Shown here: in pieces, positions 33,507 to 44,721 of the stretch | Numbering within the stretch: position 1 is the stretch's first letter | Layout: each line of letters starts with the position of its first letter | NCBI GenBank assembly: GCA_023213395.1 | Contig: CM041465.1 | Location: forward strand, 173,607,741 to 173,671,740 | Direction of reading: 5' to 3' | DNA: 64,000 bases | Source of the DNA: Cycas panzhihuaensis | Taxonomy: Eukaryota; Cycadophyta | Position numbers and translations under genes: made by a program | Notes under the pieces: generated by a model | What the model was told of the DNA's origin: nothing | Database searches by the model: none | What the model saw: only the letters and a program-made list of their open reading frames with translations

Positions 33507-34054
33507 TGTTAAACCTTATGTTTACATTTTAAGCCTATGTACTTTATTTTTCATGTAATATTTGTACTTTTGTACTTTAGAGGTGACTTTTCACTTAAGT
33601 GATAGAGTGCACACCCACATTCTTTCCTAGTGACACAACATTGTCACTAAAGGGTCAAATGGACCCCCATGCACTTTTGCTCACTTGAGAGCCCAAAAGG
33701 ACACATGTCCTACATGCAAGGCATATACCTTGGATGCTTGCCACTTGTCAAACATCTAACGCCTTAGGTCTCTCCTTTCACTCTATATATTGAGACCTCT
33801 TCTCATTATTCTCATATAGAGTTGGAGTTGTATTGTTATGCTGCCAGTTTGCTAATCAAATTGTTATTCATTTGGAGGTTGGATCAATTCCAACTCCTCA
33901 TGTTTGGTATCACTTTGCTCTTTGTCTTCATGCTTGATCTTGCTCATGTTTGATCTCATATTTTCATTATTAGTCTAGTTTATCTGCTTTCTAGAACTAA
34001 AGTGAATATAGCTTCTAGATCTCGGGATTCTAAGGCCACTTGGCCATTTCTACA
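33507..34054 (+). repeat. 5' LTR of copia D
   Basis: 548 bp. It carries about 39 bp (roughly 33528-33566) absent from the 3' LTR; otherwise about 32 substitutions separate the pair by hand count. CTATATATTGAG promoter-like site near 33782. Confidence 0.93.
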
Positions 34055-34056
34055 TT

Positions 34057-34068
34057 TCGTATCAGAGC
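34057..34068 (+). promoter_or_regulatory. Primer-binding site, copia D
   Basis: TCGTATCAGAGC, close to the initiator tRNA-Met complement TGGTATCAGAGC with one mismatch. Confidence 0.8.
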
Positions 34069-36560
34069 TAGAGGAGACTAGTTCCCTCTGTTCTAATTTT
34101 GTTTTGCTTAAGGGAGACTCAAGGTAGGCTCTACTACTCCTTGGTGACGACCTTCGCTCTCCGAAGGTGATCCAAGGCATGTTTAAGACCTACAAATTGC
34201 AGATCAAGCTTCTTGGAGCAGTGTTAAAGGCTGGAGTATGCACAGTTCACAGATCTAAAAACTTTTTCAGATAACCAGTTGAGGTTTTGAGCTAATCTAC
34301 TCAAGTTTTCTTGTGTTTTTTCACTAAAGCTTGATTTTTTCAGCAAGTTCTTCTTCTAAATCAGAGTGTTGGGGTATTATGTTGGTGTTTAGATCTCACT
34401 GACTGAGATTATTTCAAAGTTCAGACTTCTTGCAGGCTATGGATAAATTCTAGGCCATTTTCAACCCTCAAACCCCACTAAAAATTCAAAATCTTTGGTG
34501 CTGACTTTATTTAGCTTGTCTGGACTGTAAATCAGTCTAATAGTTATTGTCTTAGGCATGTAATTGGCCTGCACCAAAAATCTCTCAGTGTTGGGTGGAT
34601 TCATCACTATTTTTAGTGAATTTTACCTCAAAATTTATTGTTTTTCAATCTTTTTCCTCACAACAGGCTGGTTGTCCACATACTGACCCTACATGCAGCT
34701 GTAGAAGACTTCAATGAAGAGTTTCAATGATTAATACATAGGTTTAAAACCCTTGACAGCTGTACGACTCCAGTTTTCCTTCTCAAGGCCATGCGACCAG
34801 CCAAAAACTCATACCATCAGTTCTCTCTACACAGTGGACGAACTACCGTGAGATTTTAGAGGAAGTTGAATACCACTTGGGCGTCCGTCCTCCTAAATTT
34901 TCAGCTCGAACTGAGCTTTCTGTAAGCAGTATGCACCACCTGAGTCTCCACGGGAGTCGCCCGAGCCGCCAAAGCCACGCCGTGACTCAAAAATTGAAAA
35001 TTTTCAAAATATTTAAGTTTGAACTTTGTAAGACATACTTTATGTTATGTTTTTTAGAATATTCCTTAAAATATTCAACTTTTGATAAAGTTTATAAAAC
35101 CTTAATCACCCTCTTAAATCACTAAAAATCACTTTTTTAGTCAAAATTAATACTTTTTCAAGTGAGTTTTTAGTTGGAGACTACATTAGCTTTACCTTTG
35201 TGACAATAGGAACTAAATCTAGTATTTTTCACATTAGTAATATTTTTTCCTTTCTAAAGCCTTTTTAGTCATTTGGGACTTTTTTGGCTTAAATCTCCTA
35301 AGGAAAAAATCAACCTTTTTTTGGTTTTTGGAGTTTAAAATCTTCATTGTACTTAGTGATTTCATCAAATCACTAAAGCTAAAATAGTTGTTCATGTCTG
35401 GAGATTAAAATTACTTGGTTTAAGTCTTCAATCAAGGCTCCTTGTGTGGTGTTCTTGTTGCTCAAAGTTTCAAAAAAGGTTAAAATTCAGCCTTTGTTCT
35501 TTGGCACTTTTTGCCTTACTTAACACTTATTTCATGTTTGCAAGTGTTGAAGACATTGAAAAGAGTAATTTTTAAAGTGTTGTGACCTTGTTAAAGTGAT
35601 CCTCATCACTATTTCAAAACTTTTCTTAAGGCACCTTGCATGGTGACCTACTTCCCTTAGTCTCAAAAAGGACTTAAGGAGACTTGTTTCTTAATAAAAT
35701 CACTCATTTTTGTTGATTGTTGGGATTATTTTAAAGTCCCAACACTTGGTGCTTGGCATCTTCAGTTTTTGCAAGTGATCTTCCTCTCTCTTTCAAGCAT
35801 TAAAAGGAATCCACTTGCATTTTCAACACAAAGACTTTGGTCTTTCTTCATTGAAGCACTTAGCATCTTCTTCAAACTGCTTACATTTTCACATTGTACT
35901 CAAGCACTTTCTTTTACTTGCATGTGATAGCACTATTTCACACTAAAGTGCTCTTGTAAAACAAGTGTTCATTGTGATGTACTTGGTTGCTTCTCTTTGA
36001 AGCTCTTTATCATTGTAAACAATAAATCAAGCATCAACATCATCCAAATAAAATTTACTCTAAAGTCCACTTCAATCTTCTAAAAGTGAACTTTAAAATC
36101 AAGTAGGAAAGGCCCGAAAAAGGTTCAAACCTTGCCTCTGAAATAACCTTAAGCTTGGTGCATTCCTTAGGGGACCAACTGACCATACAGTCAGTGCATG
36201 ACAATTAAGGTTGCTTGAGGGAAAGGAGGTTCGAAAAGGGTGTTATTGGGACTGTTAATCCCAGGGAAAGCATGATATGTCCATGCAGATCAACCCTACC
36301 TACCTTGTCCTAGATTTAACTTGCCCAACTATTGGATCTCCTCTATTGATCAGGGTTGGAGCAACTCTTTAGCCTAGTCCTCCACCCCTCATCATTCCAT
36401 TCAGTTGTTGGATTTTCTAGTAAGATTAGAGCTATTGGTTTTGTTAAAAGGTGGAACTTAAGCGACAAAAGCTTTGAGTTTCCAAGTTATATGCTAGCTT
36501 CAAGCCTTACAACTTTAACATGGCTACAATTAATATGCTAAATGCATGTACCATCAGATT
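34069..36560 (+). other. Long non-coding leader of copia D
   Basis: About 2.5 kb of AT-rich DNA between the primer-binding site and the first gag codons. No family domain was recognised; short ORFs (for example 34877-35125, 36356-36541) have no supporting pattern. Many copia elements have leaders of a few hundred bases, so this one is long. The packaging signal normally lies in this part of the RNA. Confidence 0.6.
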
Positions 36561-36566
36561 AACATG

Positions 36567-37535
36567 ACAAGACAACTATCAAGAATGGAAAAGGATCACT
36601 TAAAATCTCTTGATAATGAACAAGTTTTGGGGTTATGTTTCTAGAAGGATACCTCGACCTGTACCTATAGAAAATGATGATGGTGTAATTGTTCATCCTG
36701 ATGATGCTCTTGTTGCTACTTGGGAAGCCAAAGATGAAATTGCTTTGGCATTCCTACATATGATTATTGATGTTCATGTAGATTAGAATATTGTGTGTGC
36801 AAAGACTTCCAAGGAAGCATGGGACATTTTGTCATCCTTGTATGAAAGGCGAGATGAAGCTCGCATATTGATGGTAAAAGCTAAGTTGTATTCTGTAAAA
36901 TTTGTCAAGCCTATGTCGGCTTTTCTTTCCTCCATCAAGGAGGTATGTAATGAATTGAATACATTAGGTAGTCCTACTTCTAGAGATGAGCTTATAACAA
37001 CAATTGTCAAAGCTTTGCCTAAGGACTACAATGGTTTTATTTCTTCCACTACACGAGATGCTTCACTCAAACAAATGTCTTTCAATGAATTTGAAAGCTC
37101 GTTGCTTCAGGAGGAGCAGATTTACATCAAGGACAATGATGACGAACCATCCACATTAGGGGCATTCACGACCAAATCAAAGGCCAAGCAGAATCCCAAA
37201 CCTGCACTTTAAAAGCAGTTTGAAAACATGAACATTGGATCCTCAAAGGCTAATGTTGTTTGTCATTATTGTGGCAAAGTTGGCCACATAGCACCTAATT
37301 GTAGGAAGAAACAAGCAGATCTTCAACACACACGACAGTAGCAACAGCAGCCACGTCAGAAAAATCAAAGACAACAATTCCAACAACGTCAACAATTCCA
37401 ACAGCAACGGTTTCAGCAACAAAAGTAGCAGCAACCCCTCGATGAAATCAAGGTGCCTATTGAAGAGGTCAAAGAGAAAGGAAGGGTTTTAGAGGTGGCA
37501 ATCAACACCACTTCAATCAGTTTGCAGATGAGGAC
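36567..37535 (+). pseudogene. Copia D Gag
   Basis: It begins around TRQLSRMEKDHLKSL with frameshifts, then FWGYVSRRIPRPVPIENDDG and ATWEAKDEIALAF (UBN2-type gag). A stop interrupts at 36785. The open stretch 36793-37212 continues SKEAWDILSSLYERRDEAR and LPKDYNGFISS. A CCHC knuckle CHYCGKVGHIAPNC lies at 37261-37302, followed by a Gln-rich stretch with in-frame stops. Gag packages the RNA; this copy is broken in at least three places. Confidence 0.9.
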
Positions 37536-37538
37536 AAA

Positions 37539-39197
37539 CTATTTTGTGCTTATCATACATCTAAGGTTGATCAAACTTGGATCATTGACTCTGGAGCTAC
37601 TCAACACATGACTGGAAGTGAAGAACCTCTTTGCGACATCAAGGAAGGGAAAGATCAATCGGTGACCTTTGACAATAATGAATCTGTTAAGGTTTATGGC
37701 ATAGGCACAATCGCTCCATTCCATTCTCCTTCCAATCCTTCCTCTACATTTCCTAATGGCAATGCCTATTTCATACCTTCCATGGAGAAGAGCTTGCTAT
37801 CTGTTAGCAAATTAGACAAGCAACAGATGAGCATTTTGCTCAAGAATGGGAAATGTGTAATAAGTGACAAAAATGACCAGGTAGTAGCTATTGGATATGA
37901 GTATCATGGCCTCTACAAATTGGATGCTAATAACATAATACTTGATTCTGGTTACTCTGGTTCCATTATCACTCAAACTTTGTCCAAGATGCAACTTTGG
38001 CATCAACGTCTAGGCCACTTGAGCTTAGACAATCTCAAGCAGATCGTGAACAAAAACATGGTACATGGGCTTCCAAAGATGTATGGCACAAAATGTCTTT
38101 GTGAAGCATGCATAATGGGGACACAACATCGCGTGCCTTTCCCTAAAGGCAAAGCTTGGCGTGCATCATATCCTTTGCAATTAGTACACTCAGATTTGTG
38201 TGGACTTATGTCCACCGCATCCTTTGGAGGAGCTTTGTACTACATCTCCTTCATTGACGATTTCTCCCATAAAGTTTGAGTTTACTTCATCAAGCATAAG
38301 TCTGAAGCATTTCAAAAGTTTAAGGAATTAAAGCTTGAAGTGGAGAACGAGTCTAGCCAATCCATCAAAATACTAAGGACAGACAATGGAGGTAAATTTA
38401 CTTCAAAGGAATTCACCTAATTCTGCAAGGATAATGGCATTCGGAGACAACTTACTATTCCTCACACTCCTCAACAAAATGTAGTCTTCGAAAGAATGAA
38501 TAGAACTTTGACTAACAAAGCCAAAGCAATGATACATGCAAAAGGACTCACTTGAGCTTACTTGGCAGAGGAATTCCACACAACTGCCTATGTGGCAAAT
38601 CGAAGTCCAACAACAACAGTCACCGACATCACACCAAATGAGGCATGTTCTCGCAAAAAGCCAACTGTCAGCCATTTGAGGACTTTTGGCTGCACTGCTT
38701 ATATGCACATTCTGAATCAGCAAAGAACTAAATTAGACAACATAGTCTAAAATACATCTTTGTAGGTTATGCCATTCATAGCAAAGCCTACAAGTTGTAT
38801 GATCCCATTAGAAAGAAAATGCATCTTTCAAGAGATGTAATCTTTGCTGAAGAAGATCACAAGGAGTTGGATACAACATCCATCCAACACCCCATTGACA
38901 AAGGCAAAAAGATTGTTGAGGCCTTTCTTCCCTCTCAATCTTTAACTCCCTGTACATCATTTGTACATGTTGGACCATCCACATCATCAGAATTGGCTCC
39001 ACTTGATCCTAGCACATCTTTTGTTGATCAACCACTTAGACCAGAAGATCTTGAGGTTCAAGTTACATCAATAAAAAAGTTACCAAAATGGTATACTCAA
39101 ACAGTGTAAGACGGCCAGATTGTTGAAGGAAACAAACCAATTTTGCACTTATGGCTGAAGTGCTTTGTGTTGACGAGCCTTTCACTTTTAAGGAGGC
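37539..39197 (+). pseudogene. Copia D pol, part 1 (protease, integrase, RT start)
   Basis: Protease active site WIIDSGATQHMT (about 37580-37615), then the GAG-pre-integrase HQRLGHLSLDNL and zinc residues C.C. Integrase core begins at VHSDLCGLMS (38190) with FIDDFSHKV then a stop, ILRTDNGGKFTSKEF and PHTPQQNVVFERMN (N-G changed to N-V). The C-terminal part includes FGCTAYMHI and KMHLSRDVIFAEED. It ends EPFTFKEA at the insertion of element E; the next residues ([13 protein letters not shown]) are found at 44727. Stops at 38278, 38420, 38554 and 38748 disable it. Confidence 0.93.
39193..39197 (+). repeat. Target-site duplication of gypsy E (left)
   Basis: GAGGC, identical to 44722-44726. Confidence 0.92.
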
Positions 39198-40059
39198 TGT
39201 TGACTTCTGCTGGGGTCTTATTACACTTACGAGATACCTCTGCTCACTTGTCAAGGTTACACAACGCTATAGTCTAGTTTTAGGATACTGTCAACATGGT
39301 CATTCACATATTCCACATACATTCCATATATAATTGACAGAATGGTACACAGCAGTACAGAAATCAATACATACTCAACAAATCATCATCACAACACCAA
39401 GAATACACCAATTTCCACGTAACTCTTCCTTTTATTAAGTCAATAGTTCATTTACAGAGGTGGAATGCATTCTGAGCATTCCAAGTAGCATACGATCTTT
39501 CATTACAATGCGCACTGGAAGGTACTTATCATACGGTGATGCTCCAAATGGCTATCATGCGCATCGCTTCCCGCACCTTTGCGCACACGATATCCGGCTC
39601 TCACTCGAGAGTATACAATATGATTGACTCACTCGGCTCTCCTGCGGAATGCTCCTCAAACCATCATTAAATATGTCCCTTTCATCCCTTTTCGGTCAAA
39701 CGTTATGACCCAAACTCATAACCATACCTGTTTGTCACCAAGGTACGCTTTCAGTTTAATGATTAGTTATAGAGTTTAAGTAATGTCTCTTACGCCGTCG
39801 TGACGTCCGTGACGCACGTCTGGCAGCCCCTGGGCTTCCACCGGTCCCGTCCCCGCCATGCGTCGCCTGCTCGGTTACGTCCGCCACCGGTACGCATCAT
39901 GCATACCCGCCTGCACGCACCGCCATACGCACCTGCACGCTGATTTCTTCAAGCTTCACCTTGTGCGCATTCTGTATGGTCCGTACTTGCATTCCTTTGG
40001 TCAATACAAGCTCGTATTCCGTCTTCCTCGAGGCCTATGTGTCACAATATGTCCCAACA
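39198..40059 (-). repeat. 3' LTR of gypsy E
   Basis: 862 bp, homologous in reverse to 4758-5587. It is rich in TACG/GCGTA words and contains CCACGTAACTC and a reversed AATAAA. Confidence 0.92.
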
Positions 40060-40487
40060 TCTATCCGGGTCAACATGATTGGGTTGAGCATCCTTGCTCA
40101 ACAAAAATTCAAAATTTGGGGTATTCCTCCCCTCTCTGTCTAAGGTCGCTCCTGCCGCCTCTACTCACGCTTCTACGCCATTCTTGGTTAATAAATCCTC
40201 ATCTATTGGCGCTTTGTTTTGTTTGACTCTCCTTGATTTTCCGTATGATGGTATATCTTTCCTCCATGCTTCACCATATTGTTTATGATATGAGTTACGG
40301 TTGTTTTTCCTGCTTTTTAATTTTTTGTATTTTATGTTACATACCGAATCGAATCACGTTCCGCTATCAAGGCAATTTGATTTTGCCTCAACTTCATGCA
40401 ACACGCTATGGTACAACCAACTGATTCGGCTGGTAAGTTGCTCCACCCTAGTTGATATAGGGTTTCAGTTTACTACCCTTGACCATT

Positions 40488-41642
40488 TCAGGTAGTAGCT
40501 GGCCTGATAGTTTCTTCAATCGATAGTGTCGCTCCAGACACCTTCTCAATCCTATATGGGCCCTTCCACTGCATCTTCAATTCTCCTTGGGTTGTTTGGG
40601 ATTTGTTGTCGAATCGCCATACTCGACCACCCTTCTTGAAATGCGATGTCTTGTCGTGGCGGTCGTGCCTTGTCCTTTTCCGCCTTTTCCTTGGTGTGGT
40701 ATGCTTTGTCGATTTCTTCTTATGATCCCTTAATTGGTCTTCTCCTAACCAATGTTCTCCACAATGTCTCAAATGGGAAATTCCATATAGTGGTTCTCCA
40801 TAAAAGGGCTTCACATAATCTCCAACATATTCTCCATGATTTCTATCTTTTGGAGTGGCAACTATTTCGGTCACATTCCGAGAAAGTAGGTTACATCTAT
40901 AGGATGAGGGGTTGACTTCATAATTGTCCCGTAGCCAATAATTCACAAATCTCATCTCGTTTTCATCATCTGAAAAATTGTAAATTTCTCCAAAATAGGT
41001 CAGTTCTTCTTTCTGGTAATGGGTCGATGTTGCAGGCTTCTCCGCAGTATGATAGAGGTTTTCTTTGTCACATGAAGAAGTTGTTGCTTCCCTTACAACG
41101 GTTGTACTTGATCCGTTGTCAGGTATCACCTTAATGGAGTTCTTCCCCAACATTGGTAATACTACTTTATTTCCTTCATCTGACAAGGTAAAGGTTACGT
41201 CTTTCCAACTTTGGAGACATTGGGTTTTGTATAGCCATGGTCTCCCCAATAAAGCTGGATACGGAGTTGCACCTTTCTCCGTTTCCACAATCGTAAAATC
41301 AATCTTTACGACAATTCCTGCCACATCCACCTTGGTGTTGGTCAGTTTTCCCATGGGTCGTACCAATAGCTCATTAGCCAACTTCAGCGAATAAGTCGCT
41401 GCTTCCAACTTCGGGCTTCCCAATTTACGCCATGTTGCAGCTGGTAACACATTTACTGCTGCACCTCCATCCACAATTACTCGAGGAAATGTTTCTCCCA
41501 ATACTGACATGGTTACCATTGGATCCATGTCGAATGATGGTATAACTTGTTTCAAACTTTTGGTAATTCCCTTCTGTAACACTCCTCCTTTGATCCAATC
41601 AATAACCTGAGACAGAGGAATAGTTAACTGCAACTGTTTCAC
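40488..41642 (-). pseudogene. Gypsy E fused ORF: protease joined to integrase C-terminus
   Basis: An uninterrupted 384-codon ORF. Residues about 40-170 are a retropepsin-like protease: TFPRVIVDGGAAVNVLP (active site DGG), KLANELLVRPMGKL and YPALLGRPWLYKTQC. After a linker (FSDDENEMRFVNYWLRDNYE) the reading passes into a basic stretch (RKRRKRTRHDRHDKTSHFKK) and the integrase end GGRVWRFDNK and KMQWKGPYRIEKVSGATLS. The same tail lies after a full integrase in gypsy-1 (KMRWLGPY near 2680). The fusion arose by loss of about 3 kb of pol. That the join keeps an open frame through 384 codons in otherwise decayed surroundings is notable. No RT residues remain. Confidence 0.85.
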
Positions 41643-43723
41643 TAGATTCTAGATTGTCCATCAATAGCAACATTCTGGGAATATCTTCTGCTGGTAATCC
41701 TTTAAACAACTCTTCCATTTGCACCATTTGGGGTTTTGTCGTCAGTTCTTCCAGTAGTTTTTTTGGCTCTTTTTGTTTATTTTTCCGCACATAAACATAT
41801 TTTGTCTCCGGTTTACCCATTGGTAGTATATTCTCCTCCCGGACTAAACCATCTAACACTTGTTTCGCTTGTTTGTATCGATCCATCTCTGTTGGGGTGT
41901 TTGGATATCCTTCATCCAATTTCTCTTTTTGTTTGTTCTGCAATTTCACATTCTTCGTTTCTGGCACGATTGTCATCAGGTTAGTCGCTTTAGCTTTACC
42001 CTTACAATCCTCCGTTTTGTGGTCGCTTGGGCCACAATTACTGCATACGAACGGCTTCTGTTCGTATTCTTGCTTCATTGGGCATTCGGATTTCCAAAGG
42101 TCTGAATCAGACAAATGAGGCATCTCCCCATCGGTTGTTTCTTCCTCGAGGGTTCTGGTGCGCCCCTCGTTGTATACACATTCCAAGGTGGGTTGCCTCT
42201 TCCCCGACCTCGACCTTTGAATGCTTTTCCCCTGGAATTGTAGAAACAATCCTTGGTTGTATGGGTATCAACCTCACATATGTGGCACCACTTCTCCTGT
42301 TGGTGCGTCGCACTGTTTTTTAAGTTCAGATCACATTCTCGGGTGGTATGTGAGTTTTCTTCACAGATATGGCACCACTTGGTTACCCTTCCAGTGTGCT
42401 CTTTCTTCTTGGGTGTCTCTTCCTCTTCCCGATTATTCCTGATTTTCAATCTGGCTACCTCTTTTCTTAGTGCCTCCAATTCCGACTCCTCTTCTGCTAC
42501 CCCTACCTGGCAGAAGGGTCGATTATACTGGTTCTGCTTCAATTCTCTAATCTCATCTTGCAATCTTAACAGCAAGGAATCTTGTCCTCCTGCTTGGGCA
42601 TCCATTTCCATCTCGAAATCTAATGCCATATCCTGAGCATTCTTAAATGACTTTAGCGGATGAGCATGCATCATAGCTCGCAACTTCTCATTCAGCCCTC
42701 TTACGAAGTAATTCTTCATGTTATGATCCGTGATCGTTTCATTGATCATGCTCGCTGCAATAATCTTCATTTGGCTAATGTGAGTTAGGACGGATTCTAC
42801 TTACCTCGATTTCGCAGTCACATTTCCACGACTTCATTATCATGAAACTTTTGGAATCTCTCCTCAAACGCTTTCTTAATCTTTACCCATGGCTCATTTT
42901 TGTTTATTTCCTTATACCAAGCCAAGGGTACTCCTCTCAATGTACAGGCGAAGCGTGTTTTAATTTCATCTTCGTCCGTAATCTTTTTGACATCAATGAG
43001 GTTCTGAAAGAGATACACATGCTCTGCTACGTCTGAAGTATCATTAAAGATTAATTTCCCAAAGTCTCTATAGTCGTCCATTTTGGGAGATTGCAATCCC
43101 CCACCGATGGTGATCTTTCCTCCTCCGCCTTTTGGGGATGCACCGAGTAACTACTACCGTACTATCTTTTCCAAACAACGGATTTTTGAACGGAGTTTTT
43201 ATGTGTATAGGTTCCACTACACCTGGAACTTGTATAGTCAATGGTGTTACCGTAATGTAAGATTGATCCGATCCCCTTTCTGTCGAATCTTCAAAAGTCG
43301 CCTCGTTAGCTTGTTTTCCCAATATGCCGAGGGACCTTCCTCCGCCTTCTTATCGCTGTCACCTAGGTCCTTCGGGCTGTCCTCCACTGGTATACTTCCC
43401 TCTGTTAGAATCTCTTTATGTTTTTCATCCACTTTAGGTTTCCCTTCAATTTCTGGGCTAAACAAATCATCTCTGATAGGGGCTGGTGTCAGTACCATGT
43501 GTTCGCCATGGGTTTCCTCTTCCTGAGGTGTCTGGGCTCCACTTGCCTCAGATCCTTCAACGGACTGTCCCTTAGTCTCGTTGTTTTGGGAACTCAACCT
43601 CCTCGCCCTTCTGAGTTTTGCTTCTTTTGACCATCTTAGTGCCCTTTGTCTTCTGGTTTCCTTTTCCTTAGGTGAAGTATCCTTCTCGGGCTCTTCCAAC
43701 CTTGAAGGCCTCTTAGGTGGCAT
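41599..43723 (-). pseudogene. Gypsy E Gag
   Basis: Starts at 43723 (MPPKRPSRLEEPEKDTSPKE), basic then acidic. It continues in other frames at 43068-43322 (matrix-like) and 42818-43096 (capsid: VYLFQNLIDVKKITDEDEIK, RGVPLAWYKEI). At 42075-42770 come the capsid end (MKNYFVRGLNEKLRAMMHAH) and two CCHC knuckles, CHICEENSHTTREC and CHICEVDTHTTKDC. A third, CSNCGPSDHKTEDC, is in 41599-42249. Frameshifts join these pieces, but few stops occur inside them. Three zinc knuckles are more than usual for plant gypsy Gag. Confidence 0.88.
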
Positions 43724-43848
43724 TGGAAGGTCCCCTGGCTGCCGGTGGCTTAGTTACAGCCCGCCATCACGGCGACCAGGTCCTCTGCCCTTTACACATT
43801 CTTTTTCTCTTTGAAACCCCTAGGCCCTGTCCCTCCTCAACGGACGTA

Positions 43849-43861
43849 GGCAACGGAACCA
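43849..43861 (-). promoter_or_regulatory. Primer-binding site, gypsy E
   Basis: TGGTTCCGTTGCC on the minus strand, one base after the 5' LTR end. It resembles the tRNA-Asp complement (TGGCGCCGTTGCC) used by several plant gypsy lineages, with two mismatches, and differs from the tRNA-Met sites of the other elements here. Confidence 0.7.
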
Positions 43862-43862
43862 A

Positions 43863-44721
43863 TGTTGACTTGGGAGGTGTCTTATTACACTTACGAGATA
43901 CCTCTGCTCACTTGTCAAAGTTACACAGCACTATAGTCTAGTTTTAGGATACTGTCAACATGGTCATTCACATACATTCCATATATAATTCACAGAATGG
44001 TACACAAAGATGTAAATCAATACATACTCAGCAAATCATCATCACAACACCAAGAATACACCAATTTCCACGTAACTCTTCCTTTTATTAAGTCAACAGT
44101 TCATTTACACAGAGGCTAGAATGCATTCCTGAGCATTCCAACAGCATACAGTCTTTCTGTTACAATGCGTACCTATAAGGTACTTATCATACAGTGATGC
44201 TCCAAATGGCTATCATGCGTACTGTCTCCTGCACCTTTGCGTACCCGTGATATCCGGCTCTCACCCTCGAGAGTATACAATATGATTGACTCACTCGGCT
44301 CTCACACTGGAATGGTCCTCAAAGCACCATTAAATATGTCCCTTTGATGCCTTTTGGATGAAAGGTTATGACCCAAAGTCATAACCATACCTTTTTGTCA
44401 CCAAGGTACCCTTTCACTTTAATCATTAGTTATACACTTTAACTAATGTCTCTTTAGGTCCATACGTCCGTACGCACTCGCCTCCTGTGCTTCCACCGTC
44501 CTGCATCGTCATGTGTACCGCCTGCTCGGTTACGCTCCGCCATGGTAGATACCGCCATGCGTCTGGCCTGTGCACGCACTGCCATACGCACCTGTAATGT
44601 TGATTTCTTCACTGTTTCACCTTGTGCGTACCTCTGTACGGTCCGTACTTGCATTCCTTTGGTCAATACAAGCCTGTATTCCGTCTTCCTCGAGGCCTAT
44701 GTGTCACAATATGTCCCAACA
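43863..44721 (-). repeat. 5' LTR of gypsy E
   Basis: 859 bp, pair of 39198-40059 but with many substitutions and indels between them, clearly more than 6 percent, concentrated in the second half. Confidence 0.92.

Larger units (their letters stand above)
39198..44721 (-). mobile_element. Ty3/gypsy element E, deletion derivative nested in copia D
   Basis: LTRs 39198-40059 (862 bp) and 43863-44721 (859 bp) read TGTTGGGACATA..AGTCAACA on the minus strand; GAGGC duplications flank them. Internal order is gag, protease, then directly the C-terminal end of integrase. RT, RNase H and the integrase core are gone. The 3' internal ends (40060-40490) match gypsy-1. The primer-binding site (43849-43861, minus) resembles a tRNA-Asp complement. 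It would have needed enzymes from a fuller relative such as gypsy-1. Confidence 0.95.

Noticed and set aside
41736-42636. Several plus-strand ORFs opposite gypsy E gag, and similar long ORFs opposite other gag/pol genes (for example 14057-14428)
   Set aside because: They are antisense shadows of recognised gag/pol; they lack domain patterns and are rich in residues expected from reversed codons.
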